The translations under genes and the position numbers were made by a program. From Pseudomonas synxantha BG33R (GTDB lineage: Bacteria; Pseudomonadota; Gammaproteobacteria; Pseudomonadales; Pseudomonadaceae): 64,000 nucleotides of DNA. Below, one piece after another: positions 54,578-63,505 of this stretch. Positions within the stretch are counted from its first letter, which is position 1, and every line of letters starts with the position of its first letter. The DNA is taken from NCBI RefSeq assembly GCF_000263715.2, contig NZ_CM001514.1, positions 1,536,936 to 1,600,935 on the forward strand. The letters are read 5' to 3'. A model generated the notes under the pieces. That model saw only the letters and a program-made list of their open reading frames with translations, was not told the origin of the DNA and did not search any database.

Positions 54578-55336
54578 ATGCGTAAGGTTTTTCTGTTGGC
54601 CCTGCTGGTCAGCCCCATTGCCCTGGCCCAGAGCGTCAGTGTCGAAACCAACTCGTTGATTCGCCTGCCCAGCAGCACCAGCGTGTTGCAGCTTGAGCGC
54701 CTGGACGTGGCGGACTATGGCACTTTGCTGATTCCGGCCACTATCAGTCAGGTCACTGTGGATGAGTTGCACCTGGGGCGTGACGCACGCATCACCATTG
54801 TTCCCGGCGCTAGCGCGCTGCAAATGCAAGTGCGCCAGGCGCAACTGGAGCAGGGTAGCCAGATCACGTCGCGCGGCGCCCCCGGCACCCATGAAAAACC
54901 TGCCAAGGCTGGGCGTGACCTGACCTTGCGGATCAATTCCCTCACTGCTGAAGCGTTGTCGGTAGACGCCCGCGGCGGTGCCGGTGCCCAAGGGTATGCG
55001 GGCCTGGATGGCGCCAACGGCGTGGACCCAGGCTGCACCTGGGGTTCGGCCGGGCGCGGGTTTAACGGTGACAACGGCGGTGACGGCCTGCCGGGTGCGG
55101 CGGGTGCGCAGGTACGTCTGGAGTTGCCGCAGGACTTCCCGATTGAGCAAATCAAGGTCTGGGTGGACGGCGGTGCCGGTGGGTTGCCTGGCGTGGCGGG
55201 TAAACCTGGCAAGGGTGGGCAGTCCAAGGGCTGCCTGGTGTACCGCGCCGATGGTGGCGACAAGGGTCGGCCGGGGCTTGAAGGGCAGCCGGGGCCGGCC
55301 GGGCCTGCGGGGGCGGTGACCATTCAGCGGCTTTGA
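54578..55336 (+). CDS. Secreted collagen-like Gly-X-Y repeat protein
   Basis: A signal peptide (MRKVFLLALLVSPIALA) is followed by a beta-rich region to about residue 120. Blocks of glycine-rich Gly-X-Y repeats follow, for example GAGAQGYAGLDGANG and GRGFNGDNGGDGLPGAAGA, separated by a short beta-like stretch, and ending in GRPGLEGQPGPAGPAGA. Two cysteines (in DPGCTWGS and SKGCLVY) may pair. No anchor or sorting signal is visible. AGGAG at 54566-54570 favours the second ATG of the pair (54575 or 54578). Collagen-like proteins in bacteria are often surface adhesins. Function is unknown. Confidence 0.8.
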   Translation: MRKVFLLALLVSPIALAQSVSVETNSLIRLPSSTSVLQLERLDVADYGTLLIPATISQVTVDELHLGRDARITIVPGASALQMQVRQAQLEQGSQITSRGAPGTHEKPAKAGRDLTLRINSLTAEALSVDARGGAGAQGYAGLDGANGVDPGCTWGSAGRGFNGDNGGDGLPGAAGAQVRLELPQDFPIEQIKVWVDGGAGGLPGVAGKPGKGGQSKGCLVYRADGGDKGRPGLEGQPGPAGPAGAVTIQRL

Positions 55337-55410
55337 GTCGACTGTTCCGATGCTACCGGGGCAAGGCGAGTCGTCGCATCGCCCCTTCCACATGTTGGAA
55401 TGCATTTCAG

Positions 55411-55438
55411 GTGGGAGGGGGCTTGCCCCCGATGGCGG
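55411..55438 (+). repeat. REP unit left of element copy B
   Basis: GTGGGAGGGGGCTTGCCCCC then GATGGCGG is a member of the REP family seen elsewhere in this window, 32 bases left of copy B, mirroring the REP to the left of copy A. Confidence 0.75.
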
Positions 55439-55469
55439 CCTCAGGGCCGACCAGGATGCTGGATCAGAC

Positions 55470-55803
55470 CGAGTACATATCCGTTATTTGGGTAACGGCT
55501 GCTATTGGTTCCGCTCTTACAGCGGCTCACTTTTGAAAAGCCGGAATGCCGGCCCAGACAAAAGTAAGCAAAACGCTCTTGCCCCACCACTTGGCACCTC
55601 GCCTAGGCTCGGTGTGCCCGTAATCCGCCAGTGATTTGGGGGGCCGCCGCCACGCGCCATCCATGGCGCGGGGCGGCTAAACCGGCATCCCTGCCGGTTT
55701 ACCCCCCAAATCCCTGTCGAATTCCGGCCAGCGTGGTTTGACGGGGCGCTTAAGATCAAAAGCAGATCAAGATCAAGAGCGGCTCGCTTCGCATCGTGGT
55801 TAC
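55470..55803 (+). repeat. Intergenic repeat element, long copy B
   Basis: The 334-base copy runs from GAGTACATATCC to GCTTCGCATCGTGGTTAC. Its middle, absent from copy A, holds two hairpin-forming stretches, AAGCCGGAATGCCGGC and the CGCGCCATCCATGGCGCG palindrome. GCGGCT hexamers at 55522-55527 and 55673-55678 bound the 151 bases missing in copy A. Confidence 0.85.
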
Positions 55804-55867
55804 CGTTGGGTACGGCGAACTGTAGTTGTGTAGATATCCACACCCCGATGGCGATGCAAGCCTCGCC

Positions 55868-56332
55868 TCAGAACATCGGTCGAGCCGAAGCAATCGCCAC
55901 CACCACCAACCCTACGATCAGATTAATCCCCACCAATTTGCGAATCTGCCCCAGCGCAGCCGCGCCCGCCGGCCAGTCCTCAGCCGCCACCGCCTTGCGC
56001 AGTTCCGGGAACTTCAACGCCTGGATGCGGATAAACAGCGCAGTCATCACCAGATACAACCCCATCATCACCTGCACATAGCGCGGCGCGGTTTCAAAAC
56101 CGTTGAAGCGCAGTTGCAGCAAACCAACGCCGCTGATCGGCAAAATCACGACCGCGACCCACACCCACACAAAAAAACGTTGAAGCACATTTGCCCACAA
56201 CTTGAGCCGGGCAGGGCCCTCAAGGGCCGCCATGGCGGCGGGTCGCAGGATCATCCAGGCGAAAAACATACCGCCGACCCAAATCAGGGCGGCCAGTACA
56301 TGCAGGGTGTAAGCGAGGCTAAACGCGGTCAT
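55868..56332 (-). CDS. CopD-family integral membrane protein
   Basis: The 154-residue protein has four hydrophobic helices and starts MTAFSLAYTLHVLAALIWVG, with HVLAALIWVGGMFFAW characteristic of the CopD/YcnJ-type membrane family, whose conserved His may bind heme or copper. The last helix carries LVGINLIVGLVVVAIAS. No copper gene is adjacent, so the role is uncertain. It is divergent from dinG. Confidence 0.85.
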   Translation of the reverse strand: MTAFSLAYTLHVLAALIWVGGMFFAWMILRPAAMAALEGPARLKLWANVLQRFFVWVWVAVVILPISGVGLLQLRFNGFETAPRYVQVMMGLYLVMTALFIRIQALKFPELRKAVAAEDWPAGAAALGQIRKLVGINLIVGLVVVAIASARPMF

Positions 56333-56431
56333 TGTGGTACTCCGTTCTGCGCGGGATTAATTAGCGGGGTATGATAGCGGCCGATCCGAACCACTGAAAA
56401 TTTATCCAGCGTTTTTTGCGCCCGACTATCC

Positions 56432-58576
56432 ATGATCAGCACTGAACTCAAAACCACGATCCAGGGCGCCTATTCGCGTTTTCTCGAAGCCAAGAGCTTG
56501 AAACCGCGCTACGGCCAACGCCTGATGATCGCCGAAGTGGCGAAAGTCCTCGGGGATATCGACACCGATGACGAAGGTCGCCGCGAGGGCGAACCCGCGG
56601 TTGTGGCCGTCGAGGCCGGCACCGGTACTGGCAAGACTGTGGCCTACAGCCTGGCCGCGATCCCCACCGCCAAGGCCGCCGGCAAGCGCCTGGTGATCGC
56701 CACCGCCACCGTCGCCCTGCAAGAGCAGATTGTCTACAAAGACTTGCCCGACCTGATGCGCAACAGCGGCCTGAGCTTTACCTTCGCCCTGGCCAAGGGC
56801 CGTGGCCGCTACATGTGTCTGTCCAAGCTCGACGTGTTGCTGCAGGAAGGCCATGCGCAAACCGCCACCGCATCGCTGTTCGAAGAAGAAGGCTTCAAGA
56901 TCGAGGTCGACGAGGCCAGCCAGAAGCTGTTTACCAGCATGATCGAGAAACTGGCCGGCAACAAATGGGACGGCGACCGCGACAGCTGGCCCACCGCCCT
57001 GGAGGATTCCGACTGGGCGCGCCTGACCACCGACCACAGCCAGTGCACCAATCGCCATTGCCCCAATTTCGGCCAGTGCGCCTTCTACAAGGCCCGCGAA
57101 GGCATGGGCAAGGTGGATGTCATCGTCACCAACCACGACATGGTGCTGGCCGACCTGGCACTGGGCGGCGGCGCGGTGCTGCCCGACCCACGCGACACGC
57201 TTTATGTGTTCGACGAAGGTCACCACCTGCCGGACAAAGCCATCGGCCACTTCGCCCATTACACGCGCCTGCGTTCCACTGCCGACTGGCTGGAAACCAC
57301 TGCCAAGAACCTCACCAAGTTGCTGGCCCAGCATCCGCTGCCCGGCGACCTGGGAAAGCTGATCGAGCAGGTGCCGGAGCTGGCGCGGGAGATCAAGACC
57401 CAACAGCAATTCATGTTCAGCGCCTGCGAACAGGTGGCCGACTTCAAGCCCGGCGAAGACGTCGAGGGCCGTGAGCGCCCGCGCCACCGTTTTGTCGGCG
57501 GCATGATCCCCGAGCACATGCGCGAAATGGGCATCGAGCTGAAGAAAGGCTTTTCACGCCTGACCGACTTGTTCACCCGCCTTACGGATTTGCTCAAGGA
57601 AGGCATGGACGGCGAGGTCAATATCGGCATTGCCAGCAACCAGGCCGAGGAGTGGTACCCGCTGTTCGGCAGCCTGTTGTCCCGCTCACAGGGTAACTGG
57701 GAGCTGTGGACCGCGTTCACCGTGGAAGATCCGGAAGACAACCCGCCCATGGCCCGTTGGCTTACCCTGTCGGAAAGCGGTGCGCTGTTTGATATCGAGG
57801 TCAACGCCAGCCCGATCCTCGCCGCTGAAATGCTGCGCCGCAACCTGTGGAACGTGGCCTACGGCTGCCTGGTAACGTCGGCCACGCTGACCGCCCTGGG
57901 CACCTTTGATCGCTTCCGTATGCGCGCCGGCCTGCCGAAAAAGGCCGTTACCGCTGTGGTACCGAGCCCGTTTCATCATGCCGATGCCGGTGTGCTGCGC
58001 GTACCGGACCTCAAGGCTGACCCTCGGGATGCGGCTGCCCACACGGCGGCGATCATTCGCGATCTGCCGTCACTGGTGGAAGGTTCGCGCGGCACCCTGG
58101 TGCTGTTCTCGTCGCGCAAACAGATGCAGGACGTGTTCGATGGCCTCGACCGCGACTGGCGCAAACAGGTGTTTATCCAGGGCAACCTGTCCAAGCAGGA
58201 AACCCTGAACAAGCACAAGGCGCGGGTCGACGGCGGTGATTCCAGCGTATTGTTCGGCCTGGCAAGTTTTGCCGAGGGCGTGGACTTGCCTGGCGCTTAT
58301 TGCGAACACGTGGTGATCGCCAAGATCCCGTTCTCGGTGCCCGATGATCCGGTCGAGGCCGCACTGGCCGAATGGATCGAAGCCCGTGGCGGCAACCCGT
58401 TCATGGAAATCTCGGTGCCGGATGCCTCATTGAAGCTGGTGCAGGCCTGCGGGCGCTTGCTGCGCACCGAGCAAGACCGCGGCACCATCACCTTGCTTGA
58501 CCGCCGCCTGGTCACCCAACGCTATGGCAAAGCTATCCTCAATGCGTTGCCGCCGTTCAGGCGCGAAATTTCTTAA
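56432..58576 (+). CDS. dinG: ATP-dependent DNA helicase DinG
   Basis: DinG is an XPD-like superfamily-2 helicase moving 5' to 3', removing R-loops and D-loops. Walker A is AGTGTGKT (Lys68); the DEAH-like box is DEGH in YVFDEGHHLPD. The iron-sulfur cluster cysteines lie between MCLSKLDVL and CTNRHCPNFGQC. The C-terminal domain has LFSSRKQM and the final QACGRLLRTEQDRGTI motif. Length 714 is normal. In E. coli dinG is SOS-induced; I did not find a convincing LexA box here. Confidence 0.97.
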   Translation: MISTELKTTIQGAYSRFLEAKSLKPRYGQRLMIAEVAKVLGDIDTDDEGRREGEPAVVAVEAGTGTGKTVAYSLAAIPTAKAAGKRLVIATATVALQEQIVYKDLPDLMRNSGLSFTFALAKGRGRYMCLSKLDVLLQEGHAQTATASLFEEEGFKIEVDEASQKLFTSMIEKLAGNKWDGDRDSWPTALEDSDWARLTTDHSQCTNRHCPNFGQCAFYKAREGMGKVDVIVTNHDMVLADLALGGGAVLPDPRDTLYVFDEGHHLPDKAIGHFAHYTRLRSTADWLETTAKNLTKLLAQHPLPGDLGKLIEQVPELAREIKTQQQFMFSACEQVADFKPGEDVEGRERPRHRFVGGMIPEHMREMGIELKKGFSRLTDLFTRLTDLLKEGMDGEVNIGIASNQAEEWYPLFGSLLSRSQGNWELWTAFTVEDPEDNPPMARWLTLSESGALFDIEVNASPILAAEMLRRNLWNVAYGCLVTSATLTALGTFDRFRMRAGLPKKAVTAVVPSPFHHADAGVLRVPDLKADPRDAAAHTAAIIRDLPSLVEGSRGTLVLFSSRKQMQDVFDGLDRDWRKQVFIQGNLSKQETLNKHKARVDGGDSSVLFGLASFAEGVDLPGAYCEHVVIAKIPFSVPDDPVEAALAEWIEARGGNPFMEISVPDASLKLVQACGRLLRTEQDRGTITLLDRRLVTQRYGKAILNALPPFRREIS

Positions 58577-58664
58577 ACCCCCGTGGGCGAATTCGCCCAC
58601 TTTGTGGTCTATCTCATCACTATCACCAGGCCATTCACCGGCCGTTTGGGAGAACCTTGTTCGT

Positions 58665-60962
58665 ATGATTCGCACGCTGCCCGCTCTTTTTGCCTTGCTG
58701 TTCGCTGCGCCGTTGATGGCCGCGCCTGCCGGGCAACAAACGCTGTTCAACTTCGTCCGGCCTGCCGATGTGGTCAAGGTGGCGACTCAGGACGCCAGCC
58801 TGCCCCAATACAACGCCGAACAAACTCCCGAAGGCGAGGTGCTGCGCCGTATCACCTTCAACCCGGCGGCCGAGCCAAGCCTGGTGCTCAGCCCGCAATC
58901 CGGTGTGTGGGACTGGTCGCAATCGAGCGCCATGAGCCTGCGTATCCAGAGCGCGATGAACTGGGCACTGACCCTCTACGTCAAGGTGCAGAGCGCCGAC
59001 GGCAAGACCCTGGTCAGCCGCATCGACTTGCCGGCCGGGCCTGCGCAGACCCTGCTGGTACCATTGCAAGCCAACTCGCCACTGAGCCAGGGCATGAAGG
59101 CTGGCCCGCCGATGCCGATGACCGTGGATGGCCAGCGCGTATTGCTGGCCGCCAGTGCCGGCGAAATCGACCGCAGCCAGGTAGTGTCGGTGACCCTGTC
59201 GATGATCAAGCCCAATGCCGCCCAAAGCATCCTGCTGGAGCGCTTTGGCGTGCAGGACAGCGAGCCGGTAATGACGGCCGCCTACAGCGAATTGGTCGAC
59301 TCTTATGGCCAATCCACCCGGGCGCGCTGGCCGGAAAAGGTCAGCAGCGACGAGCAGCTCAAGGCGTCGGCTGCCAAAGAGCAGCAGCAGCTCAAAACCT
59401 GGTTGGCTGAGCGAGACAAATCCTCCCTGGACCAATACGGCGGCTGGAACAAAGGCCCGGCGTTCGATTCCAGCGGCTTTTTCCGCACAGAGAAGCGCGA
59501 CGGCCGCTGGTATCTGGTGACGCCTGAAGGTCATCCGTTCTATTCACTGGGGGTCAACACCGTGGCTGCGGACAACAGCCAGACCTACGTGGCAGGGCGT
59601 GAGTGGATGTTCGCGGCGTTGCCCAAGGCCGGCGAATCCTTCGACAAGTACTACGGCAGCAGCGATAACCGCACCGGCAACGGTGCCGGCGAAGGTCGCG
59701 GCTTTGGTTCGGGGCGTTGGTATGACTTTTATGGCGCCAACCTGCAGCGCACCTACGGCGGCGAGAGTTTGGACCAGAAGCGCTGGGTGACGCACACCCT
59801 GGACCGTCTGCAAGCCTGGGGTTTCAATACCGTGGGCAACTGGAGCGACGAGGACCTGGCCACTGCCGACCGCGTGCCTTATACCCTGCCGCTGTCGATT
59901 GTGGGTGACTACGCGAGCATCAGCACCGGCACCGACTGGTGGGGCGGTATGCCCGATCCGTTCGATCCACGTTTCGCGATGGCCACCGAACGCGCCGTGG
60001 CCATCGCCGCTCGTGATCACCGCGACGATCCGTGGTTGATCGGCTTTTTTGCCGACAACGAACTGGCCTGGGCCGGTCCTGGCGACGATGCAAAATCCCG
60101 CTACGCCTTGGCTTACGGCACCCTGCGCATGACCACCGATGTCCCGGCCAAGCGCGCGTTCCTCAAGCAGCTGCGTGACAAATATCGCAACGAGGAAGGT
60201 CTGTCCAAAGCCTGGGGTATTCAACTGGCGGGTTGGGAACTGATGGAAGACCCAGGCTTCGAGCCACCGATGCCCAGCCCTGAACACCCGGAAATCGAAG
60301 CTGACTTCAAGTACTTCCAGAAGACCTTCGCCGACGCTTACTTCAAGACCATTTCCGACTCGCTGAAGTGGCACGCGCCGAACCAACTGTTGCTGGGCGG
60401 CCGTTTTGCCGTGAGCACCCCGGAAGCAGTGGCGTCGTGCGCGCAGTATTGCGATGTGTTGAGCTTCAACATGTACACCCTAAAACCCCAGGACGGTTAT
60501 GACTTCGCCGCCCTGCGTGAGTTGGACAAACCGGTGTTGATCACCGAATTCAACTTCGGCTCGGCCGACCGTGGCCCGTTCTGGGGCGGCGTGACGCAAT
60601 TGGCCCGCGAAGAAGATCGCGGTACGGCGTACGCCACGTTCCTCAAGCAGGCCATGGCCGAGCCATCGATTGTTGGCGTGCACTGGTTCCAGTACCTGGA
60701 CCAGCCGGTCACCGGGCGTCTGCTGGATGGCGAAAATGGCCATTTCGGCCTTGTTGGCATCACCGATGTACCTTTCCAGGGCTTCGTTGACAGTGTGCGC
60801 AAGAGCAACCTGGCGGCGGTCGACCAGTTGGGCCGTGAGGCGCAAAAAGCCAAGGCGACCCGCACGGCGCGTGAAAGTGAAGGCGCCAAGCAGGGGCAGG
60901 GCGGCAAAGGCGCAGGGCAGGGCGCTGGACATGCAGGTGGGCACTCCGGCAACGGTCATTGA
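58665..60962 (+). CDS. GH50 beta-agarase-like glycoside hydrolase
   Basis: The ATG at 58665 gives 765 residues with a signal peptide (MIRTLPALFALLFAAPLMA). A carbohydrate-binding-like beta domain (about 25-240) precedes a TIM-barrel with GFGSGRWYDFYGANLQR, FFADNELAW (acid/base candidate Glu466) and ITEFNFGS (nucleophile candidate Glu628), then the GVHWFQYLDQPVTGRLLDGE signature of GH50. The C-terminal tail is glycine/lysine/histidine-rich (GAKQGQGGKGAGQGAGHAGG). GH50 enzymes cleave agarose; the actual substrate here is unknown, as soil pseudomonads rarely meet agar. It is downstream of dinG and not clearly in an operon. Confidence 0.85.
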   Translation: MIRTLPALFALLFAAPLMAAPAGQQTLFNFVRPADVVKVATQDASLPQYNAEQTPEGEVLRRITFNPAAEPSLVLSPQSGVWDWSQSSAMSLRIQSAMNWALTLYVKVQSADGKTLVSRIDLPAGPAQTLLVPLQANSPLSQGMKAGPPMPMTVDGQRVLLAASAGEIDRSQVVSVTLSMIKPNAAQSILLERFGVQDSEPVMTAAYSELVDSYGQSTRARWPEKVSSDEQLKASAAKEQQQLKTWLAERDKSSLDQYGGWNKGPAFDSSGFFRTEKRDGRWYLVTPEGHPFYSLGVNTVAADNSQTYVAGREWMFAALPKAGESFDKYYGSSDNRTGNGAGEGRGFGSGRWYDFYGANLQRTYGGESLDQKRWVTHTLDRLQAWGFNTVGNWSDEDLATADRVPYTLPLSIVGDYASISTGTDWWGGMPDPFDPRFAMATERAVAIAARDHRDDPWLIGFFADNELAWAGPGDDAKSRYALAYGTLRMTTDVPAKRAFLKQLRDKYRNEEGLSKAWGIQLAGWELMEDPGFEPPMPSPEHPEIEADFKYFQKTFADAYFKTISDSLKWHAPNQLLLGGRFAVSTPEAVASCAQYCDVLSFNMYTLKPQDGYDFAALRELDKPVLITEFNFGSADRGPFWGGVTQLAREEDRGTAYATFLKQAMAEPSIVGVHWFQYLDQPVTGRLLDGENGHFGLVGITDVPFQGFVDSVRKSNLAAVDQLGREAQKAKATRTARESEGAKQGQGGKGAGQGAGHAGGHSGNGH

Positions 60963-61044
60963 TTCGTCGTTGACGGGTTCACAAAACCCACAATGGCTGA
61001 AAGAATGGCGGCCACTTTTCATGGTGCTTTGCGAGGGGAATCAG

Positions 61045-62190
61045 GTGCAGATTCAGGGTCATTACGAGCTGCAGTTCGAAGCGGTACGCGAAGCCTTTGC
61101 CGCATTGTTCGATGATCCCCAGGAGCGTGGTGCCGGGCTGTGCATCCAGGTAGGCGGGCAAACCGTCGTCGATCTATGGGCCGGTACTGCCGACAAGGAC
61201 GGAGCCGAAGCCTGGCACAGCGATACCATCGTCAACCTGTTCTCCTGCACCAAGACCTTCACGGCTGTCACTGCCTTGCAACTGGTGGCCGAAGGCAAGC
61301 TCAAGCTTGATGCACCGGTGGCTGACTACTGGCCGGAATTCGCTGCGGCGGGCAAGGAGGCGATCACATTGCGCCAGTTGCTCTGCCACCAGGCCGGGCT
61401 GCCGGCCATCCGCGAAATGCTGCCTACCGAAGCCCTGTATGACTGGCAACTGATGGTTGACACCCTGGCGGCCGAGTCGCCGTGGTGGACCCCGGGCGAG
61501 GGCCATGGCTACGAGGCGATTACCTACGGCTGGCTGGTCGGCGAACTGTTGCGCCGCGCCGATGGGCGCGGGCCGGGTGAGTCGATCGTGGCACGGGTCG
61601 CACGGCCGCTGGGGCTGGACTTCCACGTTGGCCTGGCGGATGCAGAGTTTTATCGGGTGGCCCATATAGCGCGCAGCAAGGGCAATATGGGGGATGAAGC
61701 CGCGCAACGGTTACTTCAAGTAATGATGCGCGAACCGGCGGCGATGACCACACGGGCATTTGCCAATCCACCGTCTATTCTGACCAGCACTAATAAGCCC
61801 GAATGGCGGCGCATGCAGCAACCCGCGGCAAATGGTCACGGTAATGCGCGCAGCCTGGCCGGGTTTTATAGCGGTTTGTTGGACGGTAGTTTGCTGGAAA
61901 GCGACATGCTCGAACAATTGACCCGCGAACACAGTATTGGGCCGGATAAAACCTTATTGACCCAAACCCGTTTCGGCCTGGGCTGCATGTTGGATCAACC
62001 GCAGCTGCCCAATGCCACGTTCGGCCTCGGGCCACGCGCTTTCGGGCATCCCGGCGCAGGGGGCTCGGTCGGGTTTGCCGACCCTGAACATGATGTAGCG
62101 TTCGGTTTTGTGACTAATACCCTGGGCCCTTACGTACTTATGGACCCGCGTGCGCAGAAGTTGGTCGGAATATTGGCCGGTTGTCTATAA
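61045..62190 (+). CDS. Serine hydrolase of the class C beta-lactamase fold (EstB-like)
   Basis: The GTG at 61045, preceded by GAGGGGAA, gives 381 residues beginning VQIQGHYELQFEAVREAFAA. The catalytic SxxK motif is SCTK (Ser67, Lys70), followed by the Tyr of the YEAITYGWLVGELL segment and a late GHPGAGGSVGFADPE region. Such proteins are esterases or D-aminopeptidases rather than true beta-lactamases. No signal peptide is seen, so it is probably cytoplasmic. The ATG at 61021 is an alternative but lacks a ribosome site. Confidence 0.9.
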   Translation: MQIQGHYELQFEAVREAFAALFDDPQERGAGLCIQVGGQTVVDLWAGTADKDGAEAWHSDTIVNLFSCTKTFTAVTALQLVAEGKLKLDAPVADYWPEFAAAGKEAITLRQLLCHQAGLPAIREMLPTEALYDWQLMVDTLAAESPWWTPGEGHGYEAITYGWLVGELLRRADGRGPGESIVARVARPLGLDFHVGLADAEFYRVAHIARSKGNMGDEAAQRLLQVMMREPAAMTTRAFANPPSILTSTNKPEWRRMQQPAANGHGNARSLAGFYSGLLDGSLLESDMLEQLTREHSIGPDKTLLTQTRFGLGCMLDQPQLPNATFGLGPRAFGHPGAGGSVGFADPEHDVAFGFVTNTLGPYVLMDPRAQKLVGILAGCL

Positions 62191-62332
62191 ACCCCTTGCT
62201 GTTTCACAATTTTTTGTTACAAAGGCAAGTATAAAAAGATGCTGAACGACATGTTGTAACTTGAATGTTCTTTAAGCGTCTGTTTAACGGGTCATCAGGC
62301 CCCCTGGTTTTTTCTCATTTTGTGGATATCTC

Positions 62333-63478
62333 ATGTTATCGAACAAGTCCTTGGCACTGGCGCTGTGCCTCACTATTACAGGTTGCGCACAAACTCCACA
62401 AAATGATGCCGAAGGTGGGCATTGGTGGTCATTTGGATCGGACAAGGCTGCGACCAAGGACGCAGTGACCCAAACCGACGCCAAGCCGGATGCCAAACCA
62501 GCTGCCGGCGCCAAGCCTGTTGAACCTGTCGCCGCTGCTGCTGCACCTGCTTCGCCCGCCAAGGCTGATACCGGCTACAGCTGGTGGCCGTTCTCCACCA
62601 AGAGTGCCGAAGAAAAAGCCGCCGATGCCAAGGCCGACCTGAAAGCCGACCTGAAGGCCGCAACCCCGACTTCCGACGCGGCACCTGTCGTCGCCAAGAC
62701 CGACGCCGAACCCCGCTGGTGGTGGCCGTTCGAAAGCAAGCCAAAGCCGTTGGCCAAGGTCGACGTGACCAATGTGCCAATGCCTGACCCGAAAATCACC
62801 CAAGCCTGGCTGGACGACTACGAGCCACGCCTGCGCGAGGCCATCAAGGGCAGTTCGCTGCAACTGGAGCGTCGCGACAACGTGCTGGTCGTGATTGCCC
62901 CGGTAGACGGTTCCTACAACCCGAAGCGTCCGGCGATGCTGCTGCCGGTGACTTTGGGCCCGTTCACTCGTGTGGCCAAGGCCGTTGAGGCTGATCCCAA
63001 GACCGCCGTACTGGTTCTGGGCCACGTCGATGCCACCGGCAGCGCTCCTGCGAGCCAGGCGTTGAGCAAGGAGCGTGCGCAGTCCATTGCTTCGATCTTC
63101 AGCCTCAGTGGTTTGAAGCAGGACCGCTTGATGCTGCGTGGCATGGGCGACCTTATGCCGCGTGCCGCCAACGACAGCAACCAGGGGCGTGCGCTGAATC
63201 GTCGCATGGAAATCATGTTCACTCAGCGTACAACGATGCTTGCACTGCTGAGCCAGTACAATTCGGGCAAGACGCCACCGGTTGCTGAAATGGTTGCCGT
63301 GCAGAATGCTCCAGCCCCGGCACCGGCGGCAAAAGCACCAGCCAAGAAGGCTCCGGCCAAGAAAGCGGCCGCCAAGCCAGCGGCTAAAAAGGCCGCGGCC
63401 AAACCTGCTGCGAAGAAGCCGGCTGCAACCAAAGCCAAGGCTGCTGCACCCGCTTCGAACGACCAGGCGAAAAACTGA
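62333..63478 (+). CDS. OmpA-family lipoprotein with tryptophan boxes and histone-H1-like tail
   Basis: The 381-residue protein starts MLSNKSLALALCLTITGCAQ, with lipobox ITGC (Cys18). Three W-rich boxes occur in an Ala/Lys/Asp-rich linker: WWSF (31-34), WWPF (84-87) and WWWPF (129-133). An OmpA-like peptidoglycan-binding domain spans about residues 170-300 (ending SNQGRALNRRMEIMFT). The last 57 residues are Lys-Ala-Pro repeats resembling histone H1 or AlgP. No OmpA barrel is present. It is followed by pdxH. Confidence 0.85.
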   Translation: MLSNKSLALALCLTITGCAQTPQNDAEGGHWWSFGSDKAATKDAVTQTDAKPDAKPAAGAKPVEPVAAAAAPASPAKADTGYSWWPFSTKSAEEKAADAKADLKADLKAATPTSDAAPVVAKTDAEPRWWWPFESKPKPLAKVDVTNVPMPDPKITQAWLDDYEPRLREAIKGSSLQLERRDNVLVVIAPVDGSYNPKRPAMLLPVTLGPFTRVAKAVEADPKTAVLVLGHVDATGSAPASQALSKERAQSIASIFSLSGLKQDRLMLRGMGDLMPRAANDSNQGRALNRRMEIMFTQRTTMLALLSQYNSGKTPPVAEMVAVQNAPAPAPAAKAPAKKAPAKKAAAKPAAKKAAAKPAAKKPAATKAKAAAPASNDQAKN

Positions 63479-63505
63479 GCCGTTGAACCACAAGGATAAA
63501 GCCGC

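Larger units (their letters stand above)
55337..55867. other. Gene-free 531-base stretch with REP and element copy B
   Basis: No supported gene. A REP unit lies at 55411-55438 and the full repeat element at 55470-55803. Short frames here are low-complexity products of the repeat. Confidence 0.7.

Noticed and set aside
56333-56431. LexA (SOS) box upstream of dinG
   Set aside because: The divergent gap was scanned for CTG-N10-CAG; nothing close enough was found to claim.
60670-61044. N-terminal extension of the class C beta-lactamase-fold gene to 60670
   Set aside because: The extra 125 residues are read out of frame through the agarase gene; the GTG at 61045 with GAGGGGAA fits the family length of 381.
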